Shown here: piece after piece, positions 49,460 to 62,879 of the stretch | How the letters are laid out: each line of letters starts with the position of its first letter | Position numbering within the stretch: the first letter of the stretch is position 1 | NCBI GenBank assembly: GCA_026168455.1 | Contig: CM047426.1 | Location: 77,589,986 to 77,653,985 of the forward strand | DNA: 64,000 nt | Reading direction: 5' to 3' | DNA from: Theocolax elegans | Taxonomy: Eukaryota; Arthropoda; Insecta; Hymenoptera; Cerocephalidae | Program-made: the position numbers and the translations under genes | The notes under the pieces: generated by a model | The model's database searches: none | Told to the model about the DNA's origin: nothing | Seen by the model: the letters and a program-made list of their open reading frames with translations, nothing else

Positions 49460-52400
49460 TATTTCTGGGATAACGTTTCAGTAGTCAAGTGCATTTCCTT
49501 TATTTCTAGTTAATTTAATGTTAACGTAATTTCTGTAAATATTAGGTTTATTTACTCTCAAAATATCTAATATGTAGAATTGAAATGTGCTGCACAGAAA
49601 ATATAGATATTAAAAGTTTCATAGAAAAAAATATAATACAGTTGAAGTGAGATATTATACGTATAACGTAGATATGATACATTTTATAAACACTTTACTC
49701 AAGTCTCAATAGCATTTTAATTCATCCTTAAGATTCTTAACAGAAATTTTCGTAACAAGAGCTTGTTCAGAAAAGATCTCATAAAAAGACTGTCTCAACT
49801 ATGTTTGAGTAAGCTCCGTGTAAACACCTTAGATGACGACAGTTTCTCTAATCTCAAGTTTCAACTTTATTTTACGAGCTATTAAACATTTCTCGCTTCT
49901 AAAGTTGCAAAATTCTTAAATTAGAGGATGTAAAAATTAGACAACACGACATTTTCACAATATTTATTTTATTTACTTTCATATCAATTTATTCAATTTT
50001 AAATACACAAAATATGTTTTGCACAAAATTTCTTTTATTTTAATTCGAGTTGTATAGCGTGAAACTACTTTTTTATAAATATATTACTATTATTCTGATG
50101 ATGTAACTGTATCATAATTAGGTATTAATAATTAAATTGTTAGGAATGAAAACTAACTTTCAAAAATTCAATTACGTGTTTGCAGTAGATTAGAATAAAC
50201 GGCTCGATTTATAATTCAGTTAGTCGAACGAGGCTGGAAGTTACAGCTGCCAATTAAAGGCATCCACGAAGCGTGAAAGCTTTTAGAACCTCCAGGAAGA
50301 TTCGAATTCATCATAATTGATTTCTATTAAACCTACCAATCGAGGAGCTCTTTCACTGATATTCATCGAATTTTTATCCATTTTAGAATATAATACGTCA
50401 AAAAGATTAATGCAGAATTTTTTTTAAAGTGAAACAAAATTAATTTTTTTCTCGTAAATTTGAAGCATTTTCTAATATTTACGAGTAACGTTATCTAGAT
50501 TTTAATACGCCCAATTTGTACTTAATAATCCTCTATTCTTAGATATTATATACATTGATCTTTCTAGAATCTTTTAAAAGTTAAATAACTTTTAATAATA
50601 TTAATAAAACTGCATTTACTAAAGGAAAAACTGTTACTGGACAGTGTGAGCAGTTAAATTAAAATTTTAAAGATACATATCTACTACAACATTTTTATTA
50701 TTAATGATGAAAATGATATTATATATTTCAGGATTTCTTTATATTGACAATGCAAAAAATATCTGCAGCTTACATCAAGTTAAAAAGAAAAATTTTTCTT
50801 TCTTGCACTAACTTTTATGCCCTCGAGGTTAAAAGCTGCGACTTTATTCTCTTTCTCCTGTCACGTACATAAGACTTTAAAGCCTTATCCTAATGGGATA
50901 CTTTTGATCAATCAATCATATTTAAAATTTAATTTTGTAGTAAATGCAGAAACAACAAGACGAGTAAAATCATATTTTTTGCATTAAATTATTAACCAGA
51001 TTTTTCATAACAAAATGTAGAAGGTATTTTATTAAAAAGCTTTCAAAATTATTCAGATGTAAAATTAAATAAAGTTAAAAATTTTACAAAAATATAAAGA
51101 AATATCGATGTACGATGTGTACAAATATAGTTGGATAGGAAAAGAACATATTTGAACGAAATCTTCGACTCGAATTAACTTGTTTACGCAATATCTTTGT
51201 AGAGATTGTAAAAATTCAGCTTGGCAGCGCGTAAAATTCGTCGCAAAGTACTGTAAATCGAAAGTTAATTTCAAAGTTACCGGCGACGCATCTCCGAACT
51301 TTGGACTGACGTTTTGCATATCATTCGGAAATGTCAACATTTTGAGCGCATCGCGTAAACTTGTCTATCATTTGAGAAGTGAACATTATGCAGTCGAGCG
51401 TTCAATTGAATCGTTTACGATTTTCGCTCTCCTATATACGATCTACTACGCATTTAATATAAATGATTAATTTGACTGATCTTAGATGTCGAGTATTCGA
51501 TCGATGATTTCCATGATATTTATTGTCTTCACATGGATGGCAAAACATCAACTTTAAATGAAATAATAATTTGACTTGATCTTTGCATTACGATGTATAA
51601 CTTGTTTATTTTATTAAAAAATTTACTTCTAATTACATAATCAAGCAATGTCGGCATTTAAGCCTCGAAACTTCAGCTAATTATAAAGATCCCTAAGTAA
51701 CTAAAGTTCTATAATATATTCTCTGTCATGCAATAAGATCTAGATTAAGAGTTAGAGTTTTACAAATTAATATAAATAATTAATTCCATCTCGACTTATT
51801 AATGATTATTCTATGATTATATGTTGTACTAGAGTTTCCCTGCAACTTAAATTGTATTTTTAATTCAAATAAAAATTGATGACTTTCGTATATTTTTCAT
51901 AATTTTTCTTTTAAAAGCTTTCTTCACAAAGAACATGCTGAAACTATATCATTAAACTTGTATGTAAAATATAATATCGTTAGAAACTAAAGAAAATAAA
52001 TTAAATTAATTTTGGATAAGCTATTAAATCTGTATAATTCAAGAAATAGTAATTTTGTATTATTAATTTAAAGAACAATAATTATAATAATTGAAACAAA
52101 TTATACTACTCGAATTAAATCTACCGTTTTAGTCAAAAATATGCGTGGAAAACATTTTTCATTATTTTTTAAGTAAATTATTTTTAAGTATATTATACGT
52201 CGTGATTCAAATTTTTATTTATAAGTACTGTTTTGTGAATTGATAAAATATGCTTTTCGCATTATTTAATTAAACCACTGATATATGAACGTATTAATTT
52301 TCATTAGCATATCAATAAAATTATATAAATACATTTATAAAACAGTAAAAATCAAAATTACTCTGCTTTATAGAATAATTAACGTATAATATATGCTTTA

Positions 52401-52555
52401 TATAATAATTACCATATTCTCCTTTGTATGCAACACATAGTACCATGGTACACGTAATACACGTGATGAAAATTATAGTTCCTATTTTAACTTTCTATTA
52501 CTATCTAAGGAGTAATTATATCTCAGTTATATGTATTACTCTACGTCGTTAATTT
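49460..52555. other. AT-rich non-coding stretch
   Basis: About 3 kb with no supported gene. Overlapping frames on both strands at 51065-51470 (91 and 96 codons) share a patch of balanced composition and are unrecognised. Two weak hairpins near 49760-49820 are too short to name. Confidence 0.45.
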
Positions 52556-52561
52556 ATCCAA

Positions 52562-52930
52562 ATGATCGTTGCCATCCAGTACAATGAAGGTATAAGTTTT
52601 GTTATAGAGACGTTAGGTAATATCAATCTTGCCTTTACCCGGGGCAGACTCTACACTTCATTTTCCTACGTCTCTTTTGCGTTTGTCACCAGAACAACTC
52701 CCGGCAATATGTTTTACGTCCAAAATTTTATCAGGCTCCGTCTTTTTTGTCTCTGGGCGCGAAGAGCGGAATTACGATGCTTTTTTGCAAGCCGTACGTT
52801 AAAAGGGACGAGAAATTTTACAGCTTTTACGCCGAGAGTTTGGCTACTGCTCGTGGCTTTTATGCTTTATAATTTTTGCGACGAGAGAAGAGCCGTATTT
52901 TCGTGATTAATACGGGAGTTGATTTCCGCT
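52562..52930. other. GC-richer islet containing a 114-codon plus-strand frame
   Basis: The frame 52562-52906 is rich in Phe, Arg and Leu and has no family resemblance. It begins in AT-rich sequence and runs through a G+C-richer islet, the situation in which chance frames grow long. I leave it as uninterpreted. Confidence 0.3.
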
Positions 52931-52939
52931 TCGTTTCAT

Positions 52940-53965
52940 ATTTCCAGATGTGGATTATGGGGTATACTTTACTTTGTGTTTGATTATTGTTATGGATATA
53001 CGTCATTCTATAACTATATCTAATAAAAGAGAAATCTCTTTATTTTGCTGAAAAAATTTATCGAATGAATAAATAATATTTAAGAAAAATATTTCATATA
53101 TTACGACATAAGTATAAAACTCTAATTTATAATATAATTAATTTTTAGACTCGAGCATTATATAGGAGAACTATCCTTGTATTTTTTTCACCGAAAAAAG
53201 GGAATTACCTTTATTATCTCGAACAGTTTTCTACTGATATGGTTGAAATGTTTAAGATAGTTTTCTGTTAACTTAAAAAAGCTCATAGTCCTATGTCGAG
53301 ATGTATACTATAAAAGCCTTGATAAATTATAGCACTGTTTAAAATTCCCTCAAAAGTAGTTGTTGTTCATTATTTGTATATTATCTCGAGATGTATAAAT
53401 CCTACGCAAAAACTTTCTAAGAACGAAATGTTCATGTCAAGGATGTAAAACTTTTTCCAATTAAACGCATAAAAATAAGAAAAGTTTATTATTATTTATT
53501 TATTTGTGTGATAATCCTATTACAATAACGCATCGTTTGTTAATAACAACTCTTATTACAGGTTCATATTCCTAATAACTCTAAAATTAATATCTCTAAA
53601 ATTCTAAAAATATAAATTACTTTTGAATTCAATCTGAGAATGATCAACATAAACAGAAAAATATATGATTCTAGCTCTATACAATTTATGAAACTATTTA
53701 TTAATTTGTAGTATCTAAAATATGTCATATACGTATATAGTATACTTTTTTTTGAATCGCGCATTCACCTCTTCCAAAAAAATGAACTACCGACAAGGAA
53801 GAGTTCCCTCCTCCGGGTCACAAAATTCGTTGTAACTTTGAAATAAAATGAGTGGTAAGAAAAAAATATAAAAGAATTCATATTAAATTCAGTCCTATAG
53901 GCAATTTAACAAAAATTATACGCAGTTAATAAAAAATTGTAAAAAAATATGCTTTAGTTTAATCG
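52940..53965. other. AT-rich non-coding stretch
   Basis: TATCTCGAGATGTATA-like strings occur twice (about 53296 and 53382), a loose short repeat. No gene is supported. Confidence 0.45.
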
Positions 53966-53969
53966 CTTA

Positions 53970-54420
53970 TAGCTCGGAAGCAATTAGAAGGAGACACTGT
54001 AATGAGATGTCGGAAAAACCAACAGTTACCTATATACTGGTATAATCAATCGCGGTACTGTTATCAGAAGATACCCGTAATAAGCGCTTTCCAACCCATG
54101 ATTCCTTAAAGAGTAGGGAAAACCGAGCTATCTCGCTTCTCGATCGTTGCAACGACCCCTGCAGAGAAGTACTGCAGAAGACAACAAGCGTACCAGCTAC
54201 AATGCTCAGAAGGAGACACTACTCAGGGCGTATTGAAGACGTGGCGATTCATATTCAAACAGGACCCTGGGACAGTCTAGAATCTGGGCTATAAGATTCT
54301 CTGAAAAAATTCATGCGATCGTGAGAGAGCAACCAAAGACACTAGCGCAACTTTAAGTTAAGTGGTATTGTCTCATCAATCGCGCGGTAATCTAATTCCG
54401 AACATGTAAATTGTCTTATA
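53970..54420. other. GC-richer repeat-like block, possible solo LTR
   Basis: AGAAGGAGACACT occurs twice in direct orientation (53986-53998 and 54208-54220), 222 bp apart. The block also has CTGCAG hairpin halves near 54162-54178, a TATAAG string near 54290, and no open frame. A stretch from TGTAATGAG (53999) to CCGAACA (about 54404) would have TG to CA ends. I see no convincing target duplication, so LTR identity is only a suggestion. A MITE follows within 160 bp. Confidence 0.3.
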
Positions 54421-54556
54421 ACGAGATCTGACTTATATATGTAAATGCATTGTTTAGTCGCGAGCATTTTAATTGGTGTTTTAATTTTAAATCGTGATGA
54501 CAGGCGAATATATGTATTCTTATAATAAATATATAAATAGAAAGAAAAAATTATAA

Positions 54557-54802
54557 CACTTAAACTTAAAACTAGTATAACGCTGAGATCAAGTAGATAC
54601 GATTTTAAAAAAACCTAAAGTATCTCAATTTGTTCAAAAAGATGAAATTTTCGTTTAAAAAGTTTGAATACTAAATTTTCGTTAAAATTTTGTCTAATTC
54701 TTACTTCTTTCACAACTTTTGACCAAATTAAGATATTTGAGATTCTTATTTCAAATCGTACCTATCTTGATCTCAGCTGTCTACTAGTTTTAAGTTTGAG
54801 TG
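54557..54802. mobile_element. MITE with inverted arms of about 100 bp
   Basis: The left end CACTTAAACTTAAAACTAGTA, with GCTGAGATCAAG, TACGATTT and ATTTG-TCAAAA following, matches the reverse complement of the right end at 54702-54802. The right end carries CTACTAGTTTTAAGTTTGAG, CTTGATCTCAGC and AAATCGTA. TATA strings beside both tips may include a TA target duplication, as in Tc1/mariner-type insertions. The centre carries two copies of AAATTTTCGTT. There is no room for a transposase, so it is non-autonomous. A half-copy lies at 30249-30352. Confidence 0.7.
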
Positions 54803-54809
54803 TATACAT

Positions 54810-57800
54810 CTAACTGTTTTTGAGTGACCAGTAATTAAACAAGCACATCATTTTTAATTTTTTTATTACTTGTTTATAACGTTCGTCAAAATGTCTATAA
54901 ATTTCATATAACCTGAATTTGAAAAGGAAGATGTTTACACATATAGACAATTTTCCCGTGAAAATTTTTTTTATTTTTTAATTAAAAATAATATAAATAC
55001 TTCATAGAACATAGTTATTTACATAAATTAAAATTCTTATAAAAAATCGACTACTTAGAAAAAATACTAATTGTAAATTAAGAAGAAAGCCACTGATAGT
55101 GCGAGCGCAAAGCGCAAGCGGTATTTGGTCGTACCTTATAAATATACTTAGTCACAGCCTGAGGATAGAAACTTGCTCGCGGGATCGCAGATAAAATATG
55201 CAACAAAAAATTTTAATTAGTCACCGTAGAAATAATATGATAATAAGACATTCACATAATATAATTTGTATTGCTTCATTTGACTTTTAGCAATGCTTTT
55301 TTAAGGTTTCCGGGGAGTACCGTTTATCTAAGTGCTTGCAAAAAATAACGTTTCATTGAATGAGCCGACCCAGTTTGAAACGAAACTCGTATGTAGAATG
55401 AAAAAAAAATCGAATAATTCTATCGCCTTTATTCAAAGTATCAATTTAATTCTGTGTAATAATGACATAAACTTTCCCGCTAATAATGAGGTTCGTTATC
55501 AATTTGTATGAATCTCCGCATATCTGACACATTTCAGTCCGGACAAAATAATATTATCTGATTAACTGCATAAAATTATAATACATGAAAGAAAATTCAA
55601 TTATTCATGAAGATCGTTCGATTATCCTTCATTGGTGTTAATAAAAAAAGTTTATCCGAGAAGTAAAGATGAATTCGTTTATGTTTCAGATTTATCCTAT
55701 ATAGCACTGCCAATCATAATTTTGGTTCCTATAAAACCAGAAAATAATTTTGAGAAAAATTAACACTTAGTTTCAAATATGCTTTACTCTTATGAAGAAA
55801 TTTTTTATTTCAGGATTACACGATTAAAATTGTAATATCAAATGATAAAATATTGACGTGTTAAAAATATATTAACGTAGAAAAGAATATAAAAACGTAT
55901 ATTATTCTATATTATTAAAATAATTTAAAAGTGACAGATTAGAGGAATACTAATACATTATGTTATTTAGTGTTACTCAAAGTCACACGCACATATTTTC
56001 CTCGTTATTAATCTTAGTGTATGTATTTTCTTATGTCCTTGATTCAATCCCAAAGGAATCAACAGTACGACTGCGAAGCGGAACTCAGATGAACGCCCTG
56101 GTTCTCATTTAATTAAAAACAACTTGCACATCGTAAAAATATGATGATATATTCTTATAACGGCCAAAAATAAAAGCGAAGCAGAAATGGCAATTCATTT
56201 CTAGTGTCTCTAATGGATTGTTAAAAATTTGAATAATATTTATATAGGTTTAGATGAGCCAAGACAGAATCTGCAAATAAATCAAGTAAAAAAAGTAAAT
56301 TATTGTTTAAATTACTCTTTCAGTTATTTTATTTATGCAAAAATTATTAATTTCCATGTTTTGATTAAGGAGTTTACGTTAATTTATATCTCTTGAATGT
56401 GTGTTAGATATATATACGTATACATTTAAATTGCCTTGGTATAATGTTTATAATGTTTGTAAGTAAAAAAGAAATTAAGAATAGTCAAATAATAAATAAT
56501 ATATTAACAATCTCCCGTAAACTCTTGAACAACTAATTATTTGATATACGCAAAATCTTACCTCATGTAAGTGACGTGACTCAGTAAATTATGGAAGTAC
56601 GGTAATTAGTGCGAAGTGGCTGAAAATTTATTGCACTTACGAGCTCCCTTCAGTTGCACTTTTTATATTTAATCATATTCTTATTATTTTTAAAATCACC
56701 TGCTGCATCGTAGGTTTATTATTTTCCATTTCTTGTAAATTTTTCTTTAATACAGTGAAGACAATGTAATCATAGAATAATGTAATAATGTTTATCACGC
56801 TTTCCAGTATAATAATAGTGTGACAAAATATACGTAATATCTTTTCTTATTATCTTAAAGACATTCTATTGCACCGGCTGGCAAAACATTGACTACGTTT
56901 ACTTAATTCCTCGTGTTACAAAAATTGCATTAAAAAGGATTATCAAGTTCATATTATTATCATCCAATTTTGTTACAACTAATTAATATTGCACATCATA
57001 ATTATATTATATTTTATAATAAATGGATGAGTGATACGTTTCAACATTTTAAAAGAAGAAGTTCTTCTGATTTTTCAATATGGTATGCACAGCTTAAGTG
57101 TATTGAGTTGCGTTTCAGCGCTCAAGGTAAATAAGAGTTCACGATTCTAAGCTTTGTGGTATTGAACAGTTTGATTTTAATATATAGATATATTATACAC
57201 ATAAGTCAGCGATTGTCTCTAACGATATAATTCAAACAGTGATATAAATTATTTTAGCTGACACATAATATTTGATGTATATAGTCGAACATCCATAAAA
57301 TCGTCAGTATTAATATATGTCAAAGATTGACGTACTCATTTTGTTAATTTTGACGGAAAACAAAATTTATAGTTGAAAACAAGACCCTTTTAGTACTCCT
57401 GTTTCTATATCCGTCCAATTGTCGTAAAATACGTAGCTTCTCAGATTTCTATCGTAAAAATTCCATTTATGTTTGATGTTTACTTGGAAATCGAAAAAAA
57501 AACTTAAGATGCAGCTATGTTACAGATTTTTTCAATCGAGTGTATTATTACGCACCAAAAAATCTCAGGATTTTATAAATAAATTTGTTTAAAAATATAT
57601 TTTCTATATTTATGTAAAGTATATAAGGATCTTATTATTTCTATAGAGTTATTAAATGTATTAAAATGATATATATTTTAAAACAAGAGCATCGTGTTAC
57701 ACGTACGTATCAGTATAAAGTTGTCCGTTTAGTACAATGTTCTATAAATCTAGTATATCGTGTATTGTCATTGTTACTTGGAAAATCTTAACAGGAAAAT

Positions 57801-57870
57801 ATTAAAGTTTGGCAAACATAAAGAATCTTTATAAACAAATAAAGAAAGGGTATGGAAACTGGTATTCCTT
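54810..57870. other. AT-rich non-coding stretch
   Basis: Three kilobases without a supported gene. TTGATTC and GAATCAA form a small hairpin near 56040-56062. A G+C-richer string GCGAGCGCAAAGCGCAAGCG lies near 55101. No other structure stands out. Confidence 0.5.
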
Positions 57871-57872
57871 GG

Positions 57873-57893
57873 TATATATATATATATATATAT
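57873..57893. repeat. TA microsatellite
   Basis: About ten uninterrupted TA units. Confidence 0.9.
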
Positions 57894-57899
57894 CGGTCA

Positions 57900-58170
57900 C
57901 CTGAGCTTCGGTATATATTATGATTGAAAAGCCAGTCGAAGACGGACGAAATTGTATCCCGCGTAATCGTGTTATTTCGTGCTCCGAATAGCCCGGCGTT
58001 CGTGCAATTAAGTATTGCGCTCACGCGGAAGCGGCGCGAGCGCGCATAGTATTATATTACGCCGGAAGTGCTCGGGGGACGCGAAGATTATGAGCGCGTA
58101 TATACGACGCAACACCTCGCACATACCTTTTGTTGGCTTGAGAAACTTCAGGTGGATGTTGCGAGGTAGA
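57900..58170. other. CpG-rich islet, function unknown
   Basis: The part 57985-58130 is among the most CpG-dense of the window, with GCGGCGCGAGCGCGC near 58031. The minus-strand 78-codon frame that starts in it runs through the TA repeat and is not credible. A candidate regulatory islet. Confidence 0.3.
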
Positions 58171-58179
58171 AATTAATAT

Positions 58180-59010
58180 CGATCCCTCCTTCGGTTACTT
58201 ATTTTAAGCTATTTTCGCCTTCGCTTTATGCTCATTATTATTTATTAATTTAGATTCGCCAACCCTTTCTTCGTCCTATTTATTAGGGTTATAAATTTAT
58301 CTTTTTTTTATTTTTTTAAATTTTCTTCAATTAATTTTAGATTTGTTTTAATGTGGAAGCAAACGAACGTTTTTTTTTAAATATTTATACTACTTTGCAA
58401 AGAAATTAAGTGCTCCTATATAGATTATTTGGAAATGTTTTATTTATATTTAGCATAGTGAATCAGAATTCCAATAATAATTTAATAAGATAAGATAAAT
58501 AAATTATATGGATATACGATGACTCGAGGAATAAAGACTTATACGTGGAATTGTATACAGCGTTTAAAAAGCTTCAAATTTGTCCAAGCTAAAAATAACC
58601 TCTAACCGGTGTTTAAAAAGTGGCTGAACTCGAGTACTTTCAACGCTTTCATTTTATAGAAAGAGAAATATTTCAGAGATTTTTTCCATATGGTTGTTGG
58701 AAAAATAATTCTAACTCCTTTCATTTTATGCGAATCATATATTGATTCAAAAAAGATGATCGTCGTTTATTTTGATTTGAATAAGAAATTTCCGGCTTTT
58801 TTAAGTTGAAATTATTTGAAAAAATACAATTTATGTGTAATAAATTTAAAAGGTCTGTTATTAAAAAATAAATTATCAATTCGATAATAAGAACGTTAAT
58901 AGAAAATCTATTTTCATCTAAATAAGATATTTTTCGTGTAGCAGTAATTTTCTAGCTTTTAGCGCGAACGAACGCAGTAATTACGCGCAGCAACTTGGCG
59001 ATTAAGTTAC
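58180..59010. other. AT-rich non-coding stretch
   Basis: Nothing that I can name. Confidence 0.5.

Positions 59011-59050
<40 letters not shown>
59011..59050. repeat. TA microsatellite with TATG interruptions
   Basis: Forty bp of TA repeat, interrupted twice by TG in the first half. Confidence 0.9.
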
Positions 59051-59059
59051 CGCTGACTT

Positions 59060-59300
59060 CTTTTTTATATCATCCAACGGATTCGGGACGATTTTACCCC
59101 CGAATATATACGTTAAGGCAGTCAACTCGAGGTAATTACTTTTGAGTGCTCGTTTCGCGCAGTCGCTCGGTCCATTCAATCGGTTAAGCGGCAGTTTTCT
59201 CGTGTCACTTCATCCCCTTTTTTCCGTCTTTTCTTTATCCTCGACTGTATTCGACACGAAACACTCTTATTTTTTTCACTCCCTATCTCGATTTCTTGGT
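59060..59300. other. Mixed-composition islet, function unknown
   Basis: CpG-containing sequence at 59085-59215, with short frames on both strands, none recognised. Confidence 0.25.
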
Positions 59301-59309
59301 AGTTTTCAG

Positions 59310-61420
59310 TGGCACAATTCATAAAATTGTTTGTTTCCTCAATAGGTGTCAGATAAACGCTCGGTTAATCGAAGACCAATTGAAAGGTACTCTAAGATGT
59401 ACTTAAGAAATCCAACTTTGCTTTTCTTGATTCTTTTTTTTCTTGAAAGGGGTAATAATTATTTTTATTGTAGTATTACCCACAATTTCAGCGTAATTTA
59501 CAATAATCATATTGTGATAAAAAAAACTATCGCAAAATTAAAAGATGTATAAGCTCATTTAAATGTAAATAATAAAGTGTGATCTGAAATAAAAAATAAT
59601 AATTGACAAACACATTATATTTTTGTGCTTTTTTGTAATTATTTATAATATTGGTAATACGATATAGCTTAATGAGATATCACTTGGACCAAACATTAAA
59701 ATTAAGCAATATAGTGGGTAAGGTTGTTAGTTATCCATCTGACTGCTATACGTGTATATCCACATACGTAACTTTGATAGCAGCTTAGACGATTTGACTT
59801 TAATAAAGCGTTCTCGAGGTTATTTGAATATGGTAAAACCTAGGAAATATGATATAAGCACCTGAAATATACACAAGACACTGAACAATGCAACCTTTAG
59901 TTTCTATGCCCGAGGCAAAGACCTAACTAAAAATGTCCGCTTGGATGTTTCGCATCGTGCAGTTGAGAAAACGTATAAGAAAAAGGTATGTACCCAGTTT
60001 CGTGTTTGCTGTACCATTTACATAGATAAACTAAAATACAATAGACAATATAGCTACGACTCTGTAACAAGAATAAATAAATTCTGGATGTCGGACTCAG
60101 AAAATGGTAAATTTTAATTTATTTTTATAAACAAAAGAATATATTTTTCAAAATATTCTGAACGCCAGGCCCTTAGACACGTTTTAAACATTATACTCAA
60201 AGTTTTTCAGTTTTTTAAATCTGTAATTTAATTTTGATTTTTTCGTTGAAAATTAATTAATAATTACCGACCGAAAATTGTTTTTTCAATTATTATTAAC
60301 AATTTTATTTTTTCTTAAAAAATCAAAACGTCATACCCTCGCTTTCGTTTTAAACTACCCATATGAATTTTTTCAGATTTTTAATTTGATATTTCCAACA
60401 TAATTATCATGTTGAAACGCGTAGATCTCTGTAACTTGGGTCCGTCATCCCGGTAATGAATTCATATAGGATTTATTCTTAACAAAGACAATGTTCGACT
60501 TGCGATTTGCATTTTAACTTGCATATTCCTTTAGTTTCACACTGATATTCACACTTTCTTCTTATTTTCACATACTGCTCTAAAAGTCCCTCTCCTATAC
60601 GCAGAGAAAAATATTACATTTTATTATGATCCTTCACATCACGATTTTCTTATGTTCTTTCCAAGGATTCCTACCCTCCGAAGTTTTTTATCTTCCATAA
60701 GACTATTTTCCTGCATTTCACACTCATGATAATAACTTTCTTATTCCCTTTCGCGCATCGTAAATGGTTATTGCCAGGGAGCCAATCGTTCGATTATTAC
60801 TTCGATTAGATAACGGTTAAGTGCTTCTATTGTACATCTGTTACTTTTTCCACGCAACTCTAATGAGATTTAACCGTTTTGTTGATTTCTATATTTTATT
60901 TCGATGCAAACGGGATTCAAATATTATAGATTTAACTTATTATTTAATAATTGAATAATATTTATCAACCTGTTACATAGAGATCGTTACTTTTTTATTG
61001 CAGTTCTATAATATACTTACTTGTTAGTTAATTTAAATAATTAATTTAATAATATATTTAGAATTTTAATACAAATTATTGATATAAATAAGTTGCCTTA
61101 TTTAAATGGATATTGTTATGTATAACTTGATAAAATTAATAGTGCACCAATGGCGAGATTTTTTAAATCGTTTGCAGTTCAAGTTGAAGGCAGGTACGTT
61201 TTGCGAGCCGCAGACTGCAAGTATATACAGTAACCACAGGAGGTCAAAAATGCACTTGTTTCCTCGTCGGTCTGAAAGCGGTCACTATTGGCCTCCTTAA
61301 TAACTTAAATAAATCTCCAAAATCTTTTGCTTGTCTTAAAAATATAATTTATGAACTCTAGTTAATTAGCATCACAAAAACTATTAAAGTAAGAATTTAA
61401 ATAAACTTGAATATATATAC
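59310..61420. other. AT-rich non-coding stretch
   Basis: No gene or clear repeat is seen in about 2.1 kb. The 64-codon frame at 61106-61300 ends in a more balanced patch and is unrecognised. Confidence 0.5.
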
Positions 61421-61429
61421 AGAGCGACC

Positions 61430-61760
61430 GCCTCGCATCTCGGTAGATTCGCTTCAAAGTGAACTTTTACCAAGACTCTTTTATTCCCTCTCGAATCTCG
61501 CGGGCGGTTGAGCTCGCGGATACTCGTTAAGCGGTGCTTTTCGAGCCATATCCGCCTTTTCAAATCTCTTCTTTTTTCCCCTCGACGTTAAGAAGCTGCT
61601 AGGTATTCCTTCACAGTGGTCGACTTTATATAGTTTGAAACTCTCTGCGTGGCATAAAACTGGACAAAGCGAAACTGCCAAGCTTTTCCGTATTGTTTGC
61701 AGGCACGCCAGTCGTTTATGCGAGATCTACGATTCTACGGATTACTTTGAATTCGATGAA
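61430..61760. other. GC-richer islet, function unknown
   Basis: CpG-rich at 61425-61560. Frames of 66 codons (minus) and 62 codons (plus) overlap and are unrecognised. A candidate conserved non-coding element. Confidence 0.3.
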
Positions 61761-61769
61761 CCTCGCAAA

Positions 61770-62500
61770 ATCGTTCGAGTGTATTGTAAGACTGTTTTAA
61801 TGACCCTTCACTCTGATGGATAAGATTTTAATGATCGGCTGGACGACTGTTAAACCAACTGATGTGATTGCGGCTTTTCCGGTATTATGTGGTTTACAAA
61901 CTTTAGCTTTGACTCTCAAAATAATCGTTTTACTGTTTGAAGACGTCTTCAAATTTTTTTATCGGTTTTCTATTTGGTGATCCATCTCTTCACCATTCAA
62001 GTACATTCGTAAATTTGCAACTTTGAAAATAATGCGCTTTTAGCAATTTTGTAATATTTATCAGTTTTCTATTTGCCGCATCCTAACTTTCGAGATGTTC
62101 CAGTTTTGTAGGATAATTCAACAGTAACAAAGAGCTGACTCGGAAGTTTAAAACTTTATATATCGCAGCGTCCGAACCGTTTTTAAATTTATTTCACTGC
62201 TAGAATAATGTTATTCGATAAAAATAATTAACTCCTGCACACTAAGGTTTCATATTTTTTTCAATAATTTGTAAAAATTTTGGTCGTAAATATAATAGGC
62301 GGATGTAAATAAATTAAAATTATTCATTTAGAAAACTAGGAGGCATCGAATACTCAATTAATAAAAAATGTAAAAGCCTACGTATAAATACTATTTTTGG
62401 TATTCTATAGAAACTGAACTGCTTAAACATTATTAAAAAAGCGTATGCCAGAAATCCGGTCAGATCCATGACCCGTAAAATATTGAAAAAATAGATAACA
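61770..62500. other. AT-rich non-coding stretch
   Basis: Nothing that I can name. Confidence 0.5.
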
Positions 62501-62509
62501 AAAAAGTAA

Positions 62510-62870
62510 GGAAGCCGCGGAAAAAAAATTAAAAGTAGAATATAGCAAAGGCGTCACTCGGTGTATCGACGATAAGCCACGTCCGATGGTATCGAGAGGT
62601 ACCGCGATGTGGAGGAACCCGCATTAAGTCGCGGTTTATCAGATCGAACGGCACTGCGGCCGCCATTTGTCAGCCTCCATTCTCCTTGAGGATTATTTAT
62701 GGAATCGGCGTGGCTTCCCGGTTAATGTGTGCGTATGCCTACTCTCTTAATTGCTCGGATATAAAACTATACGCAGGTTGCGCGATTTTCTTAAAGTAAG
62801 TAATTGGCCGCGCGGCCTTCGGTTTCTATACGGTTTGTTTGCACAGGATCAGTTTCTCCTGGCTTCGTAC
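62510..62870. other. CpG-rich islet with clustered factor-like motifs
   Basis: GCGGCCGCCATTTGT near 62656-62670 contains GCCGCCATTT, which fits the YY1/Pho core GCCAT. A second CCAT follows in CCTCCATTCTCC. Several CCGCG and GGTACCGCG strings lie upstream. Opposite-strand frames of 60 and 64 codons are unrecognised. The density of such motifs makes this one of the better enhancer or Polycomb-element candidates, by inference only. Confidence 0.3.
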
Positions 62871-62879
62871 TTCCAACTT

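Noticed and set aside
52562..52906. 114-codon plus-strand frame
   Set aside because: No recognisable feature; it extends from AT-rich DNA into an islet as a chance frame would.
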